Shown here: positions 26,268-35,012 of the stretch, piece after piece
How positions within the stretch are numbered: position 1 is the stretch's first letter
Layout of the letters: each line of letters starts with the position of its first letter
Origin: Aureococcus anophagefferens
Lineage: Eukaryota; Sar; Pelagophyceae; Pelagomonadales; Pelagomonadaceae
Length of the DNA stretch: 64,000 nucleotides
NCBI RefSeq assembly: GCF_000186865.1
Contig: NW_008705567.1
Location: 1,181,757-1,245,756, forward strand
Direction: 5' to 3'
Notes under the pieces: model-generated
The model's input: the letters and a program-made list of their open reading frames with translations, nothing else
Databases searched by the model: none
What the model was told of the DNA's origin: nothing
Made by a program: the position numbers and the translations under genes

Positions 26268-28937
26268 ATGAGCCGGCGGCCCCGCGCGCGACGGCCGCGG
26301 CGCCTCGACAGCGTCGACGGCGTCGACGCGCCGCTCTCGCTGAGTTCGCTGGAGCGGTCCGACGCGTCGCCGCAGCGGAGCGCCTCTCATGCCATGGGCG
26401 ACGCGCTCCTCGACGCCGCGTCGGTGCTCGGGCTGCCCGGCGGGTCGGCGCCGCTGCGCATGCCCGAGCTCGGGCCCGGCGCGCGGCCGCGGCTCCACCT
26501 CGCGCCGCGCGAGTCCGCCGGCGTCCACTTCGAGTGGCGCGCGAGCGGCGCCGGCGGCGCGAGCCCGCGGGGCAGCCTCGTCGTGAGCGGCTATGTTTCG
26601 GCCGCGGCGGAAAAAAGAGCGAAGGCCGCCGGCGCGCGGCCCGGCGCGGCCCTGCTGAGCGTCAACGGCGTCATCCTCGGCGACCGCGACAAGGGCTTCA
26701 TCATGCAGCGCATGAGTTCGACGCTGGGCGTCGCGCGGCAGCTCGGCTTCGGCGACTTTCCGGAAGCGGAGGCGGCGCCCGCGCTGCGCCACTCGACGTC
26801 GCAGCAGACCCTAAAAACGGCGCCGGCGTCGCCCCTCGCGCCCAAGCCCGCGTCGGCGTCGTCGGCGCCGCGCGCGTCGAACGCCGGGAGGTATACGTCC
26901 TACCAACCGCCGCCGCTCGCGCGGCCGCCGGTCGCGCGGCAAACGAACCCCTACGCGGCGCCGAGCTTCGAGGCGCGTCGCCAAAACCCCTACGCCGCGA
27001 CGAGCTTCGAGACCCGCGGCGCCTACCCCGCGCCGCCGCGGAGCTTCGAGGGCCACGCGGCGCGGCCGCCCGAGCCCGCGGCCAAGCGCGCGCTCGTCGC
27101 GCCCGCGGACCCCTACAGCACGAGCTCGCGGCGGCGGCGCATCACCCACGAGTTCGCCGCGCGCGCCGTCTGGCCCCTGCTCCGCGACGCGGCCTACCGC
27201 GCGACGGTCCGCTGGACGCGCGGCCGCGCGGCCGTCGCGTGGCAGCGCCGCGCGCGCGGCGCGGCCGCGCGGCGCGCCGCGGCGCGGCGCCGCCGCCGCC
27301 GCGACGCCGCCGCGGCGACGCGGACCCAGGCCTGGGCGCGGCGCTACCTCGCGCGCGCCGCGCGCTACGCGCGCGCCGTCGCCGCGGCGCAGCGCGCGGC
27401 GCGCGCGTGGCTCGCCGTCGCCGAGGCCTGGCGCCGGCGCCGCGCGCTCATGCGGCGCTGGCTCGGCGCCGTCGGCGACGCCCAGCGCCTCTGGCGCGGC
27501 GCCGCCGCGCGCGCGCGCGCCGCGCGCGTGCGCCGGCTCCGGGAGGCCATGCGCCGCTGCCTCGGGCTGTTGAGCTTCGGCGCGCGCTTCGTCGCGCTGC
27601 GGCGCTGGCGCGACGAGACGCGGCGCGCCCTGGCGCTCCAGCGCGCCGCGCGGCGCTGGCGCGCGTTTCTTCTCGATCGCGCGGCGTTCCGCGCCATGGT
27701 CCGCCGCGCGGCGCTCGCGGCCGAGGTCTTACGGCGGAGCGCGCGGCAGCGGCGGCGCCGCCGGGCCTGGGACGCGTGGCGAACCGCCTACGCCGAGGAG
27801 CTCCGCTCGGACCGCATCAAGGCGGCGCTCGCCGCGCGCGCGGCCGCGGAGCTTTTGGCGCGGCTCGCGGCGCAGAAGGCGATGGAGGTGAGCGAGGACG
27901 AGGGCATCGACGCGCCGTCGTCCGAGGACACGGAGAGCGTCGAGGAGGAGCCGGCCTGGACGCCGCCGGACCGGACCTGCGTGCGCTGCGGCCACCGCGG
28001 GCCCGGGAGCGGCTTCGCGCTCTCCGACGACGTGTGCCTCGCGTGCTTCGGCGAGGAAGCCGCGCGGCTCGCGCGGCTGCGCGAGGCCGAGGCGCGGCGC
28101 GCGCGGGCCCAGCTGAGGCTCCAGGCCTGGTGGCGCCGCGTGCTCTGCGAGGTCGCCTTCCGGCGGCGCCTCGCCGCGCGGCGGCGCTGGCGCGAGGAGG
28201 AGCGGCGCTGGCGCGCGGCGACGGTCGTCGCCGCGGCGGCCCGCGCGCGGCGCGCGGCGTCGCGGTTCCGCGCGCGGCGCCGCGCGGCCGCGCGCATCCA
28301 GGCGCCCTGGCGCGGCAAGCTCGGGCGGGACGCCTTCGAGCGCATGCTCGACGAGGCCATGGTCGAGATCACGAAAATCGCGGACGCGTCCTTCGCGGAG
28401 CTCGCGGACTGGCCCCCGAAGCCGGAGCGGCTCCCCAACGGCGACTGGAAGCGGCCGGCCTGGATGGAGGACATCAGGGACGACACGGAGGACGTCTACG
28501 AGCAGTTGCTGCTCCTCGCGCTCAAGAAGCCGCCGCCGCCGCCGAAGCCGCCGCCGGAGCCCGACGACCCGGTCTACGACGGCGAGGACGAGGCCGCGTG
28601 CGCGTTCCTGAAATTCATGCTCAAGCAGACGCCGCCGCCGCCCTACTGCATGGAGGACCCCAAGGCCCACCTGCGGAATTTGGCCAAGAACCTGCCGCGG
28701 CGGAAGCTCGACCTCGGCCAGCCGCCGGAACCGCCCATCGAGTGGGACTACGCGCCGGGCGACCCGCGCCGCGACGAGTCCTACGAGGCCGAGGCGAAGC
28801 GCCGCGCACCGCCCCCGCCGCCGCCGCCGACGAAGGTCGACCTCTTCCTCGAGCAGTGGTACAAGGACCACCCGGAGTGCCCGCGGATCGACTTCGACTT
28901 CAAGGACGACTGGGCCGACCCCAAGTTCGGGCGCTAG
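26268..28937 (+). CDS. Large Arg/Ala-rich protein with PDZ-like, IQ-like and CxxC elements
   Basis: The 889-aa product has several recognisable parts. A PDZ-like region covers about residues 85-160 (GASPRGSLVVSGYVSAAAEK ... GAALLSVNGVILGD). Two or three short tandem repeats follow near 225-255 (QNPYAATSFETRG). A very long Arg/Ala/Trp-rich helical region spans about 280-530, with regularly spaced W residues (RRWLGAVG, RRWRAFL, AWDAWRTAY) like centrin- or calmodulin-binding repeats. A zinc-ribbon-like CVRCGHRGPG ... CLACFGEE lies at about 570-590, and an IQ-like motif AAARIQAPWRGKLGRDAF near 680. The C-terminus is acidic and Pro-rich. I infer a cytoskeletal or basal-body scaffold; no family name is justified. 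Its stop abuts the next gene's stop. Confidence 0.6.
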   Translation: MSRRPRARRPRRLDSVDGVDAPLSLSSLERSDASPQRSASHAMGDALLDAASVLGLPGGSAPLRMPELGPGARPRLHLAPRESAGVHFEWRASGAGGASPRGSLVVSGYVSAAAEKRAKAAGARPGAALLSVNGVILGDRDKGFIMQRMSSTLGVARQLGFGDFPEAEAAPALRHSTSQQTLKTAPASPLAPKPASASSAPRASNAGRYTSYQPPPLARPPVARQTNPYAAPSFEARRQNPYAATSFETRGAYPAPPRSFEGHAARPPEPAAKRALVAPADPYSTSSRRRRITHEFAARAVWPLLRDAAYRATVRWTRGRAAVAWQRRARGAAARRAAARRRRRRDAAAATRTQAWARRYLARAARYARAVAAAQRAARAWLAVAEAWRRRRALMRRWLGAVGDAQRLWRGAAARARAARVRRLREAMRRCLGLLSFGARFVALRRWRDETRRALALQRAARRWRAFLLDRAAFRAMVRRAALAAEVLRRSARQRRRRRAWDAWRTAYAEELRSDRIKAALAARAAAELLARLAAQKAMEVSEDEGIDAPSSEDTESVEEEPAWTPPDRTCVRCGHRGPGSGFALSDDVCLACFGEEAARLARLREAEARRARAQLRLQAWWRRVLCEVAFRRRLAARRRWREEERRWRAATVVAAAARARRAASRFRARRRAAARIQAPWRGKLGRDAFERMLDEAMVEITKIADASFAELADWPPKPERLPNGDWKRPAWMEDIRDDTEDVYEQLLLLALKKPPPPPKPPPEPDDPVYDGEDEAACAFLKFMLKQTPPPPYCMEDPKAHLRNLAKNLPRRKLDLGQPPEPPIEWDYAPGDPRRDESYEAEAKRRAPPPPPPPTKVDLFLEQWYKDHPECPRIDFDFKDDWADPKFGR

Positions 28938-30357
28938 TTAGTGCGGCGCGCCGTCGTCGAAGCCGCCGTGGTTGAGCCAGGCCTCGATGAACCGCGTCGA
29001 GTTGCCGCCGTAGCCGTCGTTCGGCGCCGCGTCGCGCGCGACCTGGCTGTGGACGACGGGCGGCCAGATGACGAAGCTCCGGAAGACGCGCTCCTCGGCC
29101 ATGCGCGCGAGCGTGAGGTCGAAGCGCGGCTCGACGACGTTCCCGTAGGTGCCGCCGCCCGTCGCCGCGGTCGCGAGGAGCCGCGCCATGCGCGGCGTGT
29201 AGCGGAGCACGACGGCCGGCGCGCAGCGCGGGTCCACGGCCGCGGCTAACACCGCCGAGTCGCCGCCGAGGGGCGCGACGGCGCGGCGCCGGACCGCGCG
29301 CGCGACGTCGCCCGGCGTCGGCGCGGGCGCGCCGGGCGTCGTGCGGCCGCCTGTGTGGAAATCAACCACTGGTTTGGGGGGTCCCCACCAAACTTCAGAA
29401 CTCTCTATCTCAATCAAATCGAAGTCGATTCGGCTGATTTTTGGACGGATCGATTGCTCTCGTCGAGTTCTCGAAGCACAGCGAAAGAGTTTGGTCCAAA
29501 TCGTTCGATTACGCGCACATTGAAGTCGGGTTGAAGATTTGATTTCCACACAGGTGGCCGCAGCCGACGCGGCGCGCGCGGCGTTCCGCGAAGGCCGCGG
29601 CCGCGGCCCCGTCGCCCTCGATCCCCGCGCCGAGCGGCGCCGCCGACGACGACACGCCGCGCGACGTCCACCAGCCGCACTCGCCGCAGTGGCCCGCGAA
29701 CAGCGCGTCCCAGCCGCCCGCGCGGCCCGACTCGAGGAACTTGATCGCCTCGTCGACGATGGCCGCGCCGCCGGCCGTCACCACCGCCTGTTCCTTGACG
29801 ACGATGACGACGGGGTCCGGGTGCGACCGCGACGCCCAGGAGGCCAGCTTTGTTGTGAGGCTCCGGTACGTGAGGACGCCCTCGATCGTACCGGCGGCCG
29901 CCGCGGCCGCGTCGAGCGGTCGCGACGCGTTCGGTTGGGCCTCGTCGCGGAACCTACATTTCGTTCGTTTTTTTTAAGCTCTCGAACGTCGCCCTTTCGA
30001 CGCCGCGGTTCACGCGACGGTGACGCGGCGGTCGTCGACGCCGAGCGCCGCGAGCTGCCTCTTGAGGCGGCGCAGCTCGTCGTGCTCCGACGCGTTCGCG
30101 TCGTGGCGGCTCGCGACGAAGGCGTGGACGATGGGCAATTTCTTCTCGACGCGCGCCGGCCGCATCGCGAATCGCCGCAGGTTCCAGACGCCCAAGATTA
30201 AGAGGAAACCCATGAGCACGAGGATGCGCCGCGTCTCGGCGCGCGGGTCCGGGGCGGTGCTTATCGTCGGGCGGGCCGGCTTCTCATCGTCCCCCGCCTT
30301 CCCCCATCCGAGCGACGCCTCGTCGTCCGCGCCGCGGCGGGCGATCGTGTCGCGCAT
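28938..30357 (-). CDS. Three-exon type II membrane protein, probable glycosyltransferase, one intron an introner
   Basis: I join exons 30357-30014, 29953-29562 and 29350-28938 (382 aa). Exon 1 encodes a cytosolic tail, a signal anchor (ILVLMGFLLILGVWNL) and a stem reading PIVHAFVASRHDANAS. Intron 1 (29954-30013, 60 bp) has GTGAAC...TGTAG borders and joins VTVA to FRDEAQPN in frame. Exon 2 carries PDPVVIVVKEQAVVTAGG and GWDALFAGHCGECGWW. Intron 2 (29562 side to 29350) is the introner at 29351-29553 plus one target copy, GC-AG. Exon 3 has RYTPRMARLLATA and FVIWPPVVHSQVA, reminiscent of GT25-like enzymes. Without splicing, exons 2-3 have no ATG. Phases agree at both junctions. The glycosyltransferase label is inferred. 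Confidence 0.6.
29351..29553 (-). mobile_element. Introner element, family B copy 1 (203 bp)
   Basis: It begins CTGTGTGGAAATCAA and ends TTGATTTCCACACAG, perfect terminal inverted repeats. Flanking 8-bp duplications are 29343-29350 (GCGGCCGC) and 29554-29561 (GTGGCCGC), one mismatch. In gene sense the intron is duplication copy 1 (starting GC) plus the element (ending CAG). It matches the copy at 56248 at 202 of 203 positions, in opposite orientation. The internal sequence is AT-rich compared with the exons. Confidence 0.93.
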
Positions 30358-30438
30358 CTTGCCTCGAGCGAGGCCTGAGATTCGGCGAGTCGCTTGTGGT
30401 AATCGTGGTCGAGTAGGAGGGCGAGTCGCGCATTGGAT

Positions 30439-31452
30439 ATGTCGTCAACCGACAGCGACGAGGAGTCGTTGGACAGCGAGGACGAGGTAGCTGCCGCGGA
30501 GGCCAGGCAACACCTGGAGGAGTGCGAGCGCCGACTTTCGATCGCACGGAGAAATAGGATCGACGCTGCCGCTGACGCTGCCGTGGTTCACGCAATGGCA
30601 TCCGCGGCCGCCGCCGAACTTGCCGTTTGTTTCGCCGAAGTTGCCTTCGCTGAGGCCGACGATGCCCGCTTACGAGAGGAAATGGCCATTGCCAACGAGG
30701 TCGCGGCCGCCGCGCGCGCGGCGGCCGAGGCCGCAGTCGCCGAAGCTGCGCGCCATCGGGAGCTACGCGAGGCCCAGCAGGCTGCGGACGAAACTGATGC
30801 CGACACGGTCGTGACGACCGGTTCCGACGAGCGGCGCTACGCTGACGATGATCTCGACGCCGTGTTAGGGCCGGGCTGGGCCACTCGGTTCGGCGATCCA
30901 GGCGCGCCGGTAGAGCTACTCATGGAGATTCTCCAGGATCGCGACGTCGACGTTGTTCGCGACCTGCTTGCCGACGGCTACGACCCCGATGTGATAGACG
31001 GGACCTGCGGCTGGACGCCGTTGATTCATCTGATGGTCCACGACCCTGACCTGGACATCGCGAAACTGCTGATCGATGCCGGCGCGGACGTGAACTTCAA
31101 GACCCCGTGGCCAGAGGTCTCGCCGCTACGCATGGCGACGTTCTCAAGCATCCCGGCGACGCGACTGCTCCTCGCGGCGGGCGCGACTTTCAAGATGACG
31201 GATTATGATGATCTGATGCCCCCGGGTCGTGATTTCACCGCTCGCGCATACCTCACGCGCGTCGAAGCGGCCGGCGGCTTCGAGTTGTACCGAGAGGAAC
31301 AATACCAGAAGGTCTTGGCCGTCCAGCTCCTCACGAGCGATCGTGGCGGCCGCCTCCCCAACGCGCTTGTGCCCAAGGTCATCGGCTTCTGGAACCGCTA
31401 CGGAAGATACCCCGCCCACCGCCGCGTGACCGCAGCGTGGGAAAGGGTATAG
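30439..31452 (+). CDS. Ankyrin-repeat protein with N-terminal coiled coil
   Basis: The ATG at 30439 (MSSTDSDEESL) leads into an Ala/Glu-rich coiled coil, residues about 15-120 (AAAEARQHLEECERRL). Three ankyrin-type repeats follow at about 160-260: VVRDLLADGYDPDVID, CGWTPLIHLMVHDPDLDIAK with LLIDAGADVNFK, and PLRMATFSSIPATRLLLAAGA. The C-terminal part (WNRYGRYPAHRRVTAAWERV) is basic. Ankyrin repeats mediate protein binding; partner unknown. The third positions are less extremely GC than neighbouring genes. Confidence 0.8.
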   Translation: MSSTDSDEESLDSEDEVAAAEARQHLEECERRLSIARRNRIDAAADAAVVHAMASAAAAELAVCFAEVAFAEADDARLREEMAIANEVAAAARAAAEAAVAEAARHRELREAQQAADETDADTVVTTGSDERRYADDDLDAVLGPGWATRFGDPGAPVELLMEILQDRDVDVVRDLLADGYDPDVIDGTCGWTPLIHLMVHDPDLDIAKLLIDAGADVNFKTPWPEVSPLRMATFSSIPATRLLLAAGATFKMTDYDDLMPPGRDFTARAYLTRVEAAGGFELYREEQYQKVLAVQLLTSDRGGRLPNALVPKVIGFWNRYGRYPAHRRVTAAWERV

Positions 31453-31592
31453 AATCGTCACTCGAGTCCAGCTCTGCGACGCGCTGCACGGCAACATCGA
31501 GACTTGAAGTTCAGCCACGACGTTGCACTCGACGTTGCAGCGCTGCGTGATGGCCTGCATAAAAACGTCATCGATGCGCTAGCCTAGGAGCA

Positions 31593-32888
31593 ATGCGTCG
31601 CTCTAGCTCACTGCTCCTGCTCCTCCTCGCGAAAAGCGTCAAAACAGAAACGGCGTCCGCGCGGCGGGCGCGCGGCATCGACGCGGCGGAGGGCGGCCGC
31701 TTCGCCGAGGGCTGCGACGCGCTGCTGGGCCTCGAGCTGAAGGCGAACGACGCGGAGGCCTTCTTCTGGGCGGGCTGGGCCCTGCGGCGCCGCGCGCTCG
31801 CGCAACATGACGACGCCGCCGCGCTCGGCGACCTCGACGCGGCCGCGGCGCACCTCGGCAGGGCCGTCGCCGCCGCGCCGGCGCACGCGGTCGCGCGCTT
31901 CTACCACGGCGACGCGCTCGTCGACGCGGGCCGCGTCGCGGCGGGCGCCGCCGAGATGCGCCGCGCGCTCGCCGAGGACCCGGACTCCTTCGACGCGACG
32001 GCGACCTCGAAGCTCGGCACGGCCGAGCGGCTGTCGCGGCTCGCGATCGAAGAAAACGCGGACGCGTGCGCGGCGCGCGACGACGCCCGGGATTCGCCGC
32101 CGCTCGCCGTCGCCTGGGACGACGCCCTGCCCGCGGCGCTCGTGGCGCGCGTGCGCGCGGAGGCGCCCGCGCACCAGGAGTATTTAGCGGAAAACTCCGC
32201 CGGCGTCACCTCGTTCTGGGTGCCCGCGAGCGCTATACAAACGCCAAAAACGGCCGTCGAGCGCGTCCTGGCGGCGCTGCGGCCCCTCGCGGCGGCGGGC
32301 GCCGACGCGCTCGGCGCCGGCGACCTGCGCGACCTCGCGGGCTGCGAATTTTGGATCCGACAGCAGCACCCGAAAAAGGGCGTCGCGGCCCACTACGACC
32401 TCGACGTCGAGGCCGCGCGGCGGACCAAGGTCGCCAGGTCGCCCGTGGTATCGTCCGTGGTCTACCTGAGCGACGTCGGCGGGCCCACGTGGGTCGTCGA
32501 CCGCGAGACGGGGCCGACGGTCGACGACGGCGCGCTCGACGGGCCCGCGCCGCCGCGCGCGGCCTACGTGCCCCCGGCGCCCGGCCGCTTCCTCGTCTTC
32601 CCGGGGCGCAAGCTCCACGGCGTCCAGCCCGCGGCCGACGACCGGGGCCTGCGGGCGACGCTTCTGGTGAACTGGTGGCGGAGCAAGCCGCTCGCGCCGG
32701 CGTGCGCGGAGGCGACGCTCGGCGCCGCCGTCGGCGCCGTCGACGGGGCGCCGGCGCCGCGGCGCGTCGCCGTCGCGGCGCTCCGGGCCAGCGGCTTCGC
32801 GTCGTCCCTGTCCTACGCTGCGACCGCCGTGCCGTGCCCGGACCCGGACGACGCGCGGACGGAGATCTTGGTCTACAGTAAGGCGTGA
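31593..32888 (+). CDS. Secreted TPR-type 2OG-Fe(II) dioxygenase (prolyl-4-hydroxylase-like)
   Basis: The 431-aa protein has a short leader (MRRSSSLLLLLLAKSV), then a TPR-like helical region (residues about 25-150, e.g. AAPAHAVARFYHGDALVDAG). The double-stranded beta-helix oxygenase domain lies at about 170-370. The Fe ligands are visible as HYDLD and the distal His in GRKLHGVQP, with the 2OG-binding Arg in GLRATLLVNWW. The family hydroxylates proline or other residues using 2-oxoglutarate and O2. Secretory location is inferred from the leader. All three metal ligands are intact. Confidence 0.8.
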   Translation: MRRSSSLLLLLLAKSVKTETASARRARGIDAAEGGRFAEGCDALLGLELKANDAEAFFWAGWALRRRALAQHDDAAALGDLDAAAAHLGRAVAAAPAHAVARFYHGDALVDAGRVAAGAAEMRRALAEDPDSFDATATSKLGTAERLSRLAIEENADACAARDDARDSPPLAVAWDDALPAALVARVRAEAPAHQEYLAENSAGVTSFWVPASAIQTPKTAVERVLAALRPLAAAGADALGAGDLRDLAGCEFWIRQQHPKKGVAAHYDLDVEAARRTKVARSPVVSSVVYLSDVGGPTWVVDRETGPTVDDGALDGPAPPRAAYVPPAPGRFLVFPGRKLHGVQPAADDRGLRATLLVNWWRSKPLAPACAEATLGAAVGAVDGAPAPRRVAVAALRASGFASSLSYAATAVPCPDPDDARTEILVYSKA

Positions 32889-32930
32889 CGTGCATCGGAG
32901 CCTTAGGAGGCGCGATGGGGTTTGCGTCGC

Positions 32931-33764
32931 CTACGCCTCCTCGGACGCCTCGGGCTCGACGACGTCGGGCACGTCGTCGTCGTCCTCGACGACGTCGGGG
33001 ACGTCCTCGTCGCCGGACGCGGGCGCGCCCTCGGGGGAGCCCTTGCGGAGGAGGACCTCGGGCACGCCCGAGTCGTCGCGGCAGACGAGGAGCTCGTCGT
33101 CGAGGTAGGTGACGTAGAGCGTGCGCTCGTAGCGGAGGTTCGCGGGAACGTCGACGTCGCGGCCGAAGGAGCTGAGGCTCGCGTAGGTCTCCTTGAGGCG
33201 CACGCCCGTCTCCGCCTCCAGCGTCGTCGCGACCTTGAGCTCCTGGGCGCCGACGCCGGCGAAGGTCACGGACGTGGACGCCTCGACGCGCGGCTGGTCG
33301 CGGCTGATCGTGATCGTGAGGTCGCCGACGTCCGCGAGGCCGTCGGGGAGCATGCGCAACACGCTCAGGCCCGCGACGCCCGGCGTGAAGCCGCCGGCGT
33401 AGAGCGCCAGCGCGAGGGGCCGCGTCGGCGAGTTGAGCGGGCCCGGCGCGTAGCCCGAGAACGCGACGTCCCACACGCCGTTGAGCAAGGGGCTCGTCGC
33501 GGGGTCCTCCGTGGGATTCGCCGGCTCGAGGCTCAGGAGCAGCTCCGTGACCGACGCGCGCAGGTCGCTGCTCACGTCGCCGACGGCCGTGCCGACGACG
33601 CTGAGGAGCTCCTCCTTGGGCGACGGCTCCGACACGTCGGCGGCGGCGTCCACCGTCACCTCCTCGGCGACGGCGGCCGCCAGGGAGAGCGATTGCGCGC
33701 GCAGCGCCGCCGGCGGCGCGAAGGCCGTGGCGGCGGCGGGCAGGAGAGCAAGGACGAGCTTCAT
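32931..33764 (-). CDS. Plastid lipid-associated protein (PAP/fibrillin)
   Basis: The 277-aa protein opens with MKLVLALLPAAATAFAPPAA, a signal peptide plus ATAFAP cleavage motif, the heterokont plastid leader. The mature region shows fibrillin hallmarks: KEELLSVVGTAVGDVSSDLR, PATSPLLNGVWDVAFSGYAPG (the N-P-x-x-x-x-L-x-G-x-W block), and a C-terminal strand YERTLYVTYLDDELLVCRDD ending in D-D-G-like SGVPEVLLR. Fibrillins bind thylakoid or plastoglobule lipids. The acidic Asp/Val/Val tail repeats EDDDDVPDVVE. It is divergent from the CCB-type plastid gene. Confidence 0.88.
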   Translation of the reverse strand: MKLVLALLPAAATAFAPPAALRAQSLSLAAAVAEEVTVDAAADVSEPSPKEELLSVVGTAVGDVSSDLRASVTELLLSLEPANPTEDPATSPLLNGVWDVAFSGYAPGPLNSPTRPLALALYAGGFTPGVAGLSVLRMLPDGLADVGDLTITISRDQPRVEASTSVTFAGVGAQELKVATTLEAETGVRLKETYASLSSFGRDVDVPANLRYERTLYVTYLDDELLVCRDDSGVPEVLLRKGSPEGAPASGDEDVPDVVEDDDDVPDVVEPEASEEA

Positions 33765-34143
33765 TGCGGCGGTGCGGTGGTGGCGCGTGTTGGCGGCGGC
33801 GGCGTCGAGGTGGATGTTCGAAGGGCCAGCTCAGCTGATCAGCATCGTCGCCGAAACTTTGGCTGTTGCCGCAAGAGCTATGGCTGCCACACGCCGCCCA
33901 AAATCGCCGCTCCGACGTCCGCGCGCCCGCGTCCGCAACCCAAAAACTTCGAGAGCGAGACATTCTTGCGACGGGAGGTGGCCCCACTCCCACGCCCAAC
34001 CTCCCTACTAGTTCTCGCGAGACCCACCGCCGGAGGCCTGTTGAGTCCAGGCCGCGGCCCGAGCGGCGCGCGCTGAGAAGCGCGCGTTCGGTCACGCCAT
34101 GCGCGGCGACGGAATTCTGGCGCCGGACATGCCCACCTCTTAG
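33765..34143. promoter_or_regulatory. Spacer between two divergent plastid-protein genes, probably containing the first exon of the CCB-type gene
   Basis: The fibrillin start is at 33764 (reverse) and the CCB-type coding frame begins by 34144 (forward). The 379 bp are AT-richer near 33820-33960. A pyrimidine-rich tract followed by CCCACCTCTTAG at 34132-34143 looks like a 3' splice site, so an upstream initiating exon is likely in this gap, but I could not identify it with confidence. Confidence 0.45.
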
Positions 34144-34877
34144 GCGCGCTGCTCGCGCTCGTCGCCGCCGCGGCCGCGTTCGCGCCGCCGCGGCGCGCCG
34201 CGGCGCCGCCGCGGCGGCGGGCGACGGCGCTCCGCGTCGCGCCGTCGGACGCGCGCATCTACGGCGGCCTCGCCGGCCTCGGGCTCATCGTGCTGAATCG
34301 GATCTTCGTCGCCGGCGAGCTCGCCTACGGCGACCAGTCGCAGGCGGACCTGCTGGCCGTCGCGGCGACCGTGGGCCTCGTGCTCGACGGGCTGAGCATG
34401 GCCGACATCGAGGCGCGCGAGGCCGAGGTCGTCGAGCTCAAGGGCGTCAAGGGCCGGGGCGTGTCCAAGGAGCTCGCGGGCGACGCGCTCGCCGGCGCGA
34501 CGTGGGCCTCGGAGGCGATCCTCGAGTCGTGCGCGCCCGTCAAGGCCGTCTTCCTCTGGCACGAGGGGTCGACGATCCTGCGCCTGGGCGTCCTAGGCAA
34601 GGCCAACGCCGTCGACGCCGACGCCGTGACGTTCCGCGAGGCGCTGGCCAAGGCGGGCGGCGCCGCGACGTACGTGCCGGACCTCCAGGCCGTGCCGGCG
34701 CGCGTCGACTTCTCCTACCTGCCGAGGAACACGCAGAGCGCCCTCATCCAGCCCTTCGGCGACGGCGCGGGCGCCGTCGTCGTCGGCTGCGACCGGAAGC
34801 GGGCCCTCGTGCCGCGCGACGTCGCCTGGATCAGGGCCGCGGCCGGGAGGCTCGGGGACCGGCTAAATGGAGCGTAG
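34144..34877 (+). CDS. CCB2/CCB4-type cytochrome b6f cofactor assembly protein (plastid), start exon unresolved
   Basis: The frame reads ALLALVAAAAAFAPPRRAAA, i.e. hydrophobic leader plus AFAP plastid motif, with no in-frame ATG; a CTCTTAG 3' splice site just upstream suggests a separate first exon. The mature part has two hydrophobic helices (IYGGLAGLGLIVLNRIFV and LLAVAATVGLVLDGLSM), then ATWASEAILESCAPVKAVFL, STILRLGVLG, YVPDLQAVPARVDFSYLP, and DVAWIRAAAGRLGDR. This order matches the CCB2/CCB4 (DUF2930) proteins that attach the unusual heme ci to cytochrome b6. The paralogue (2 versus 4) is not decided. Confidence 0.7.
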
Positions 34878-35012
34878 CGTAGCGTTCTCGGGGGACGACG
34901 CCCCCCGTCTCCCGGCAGCGGGCACCCATTCGGGGAACGTCGTTAAGCGCGTCCCGGCGGGCACACGCGCCGGGGGAACGGGGAGGGGGGGGGGAGTGGG
35001 GCGCGCCGGAAC

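Noticed and set aside
34878..35012. G-rich spacer as a structured RNA or terminator
   Set aside because: There are runs of G and C and a weak inverted pair but no conserved fold I can name; probably just GC-rich 3' UTR of ACS and the CCB-type gene.
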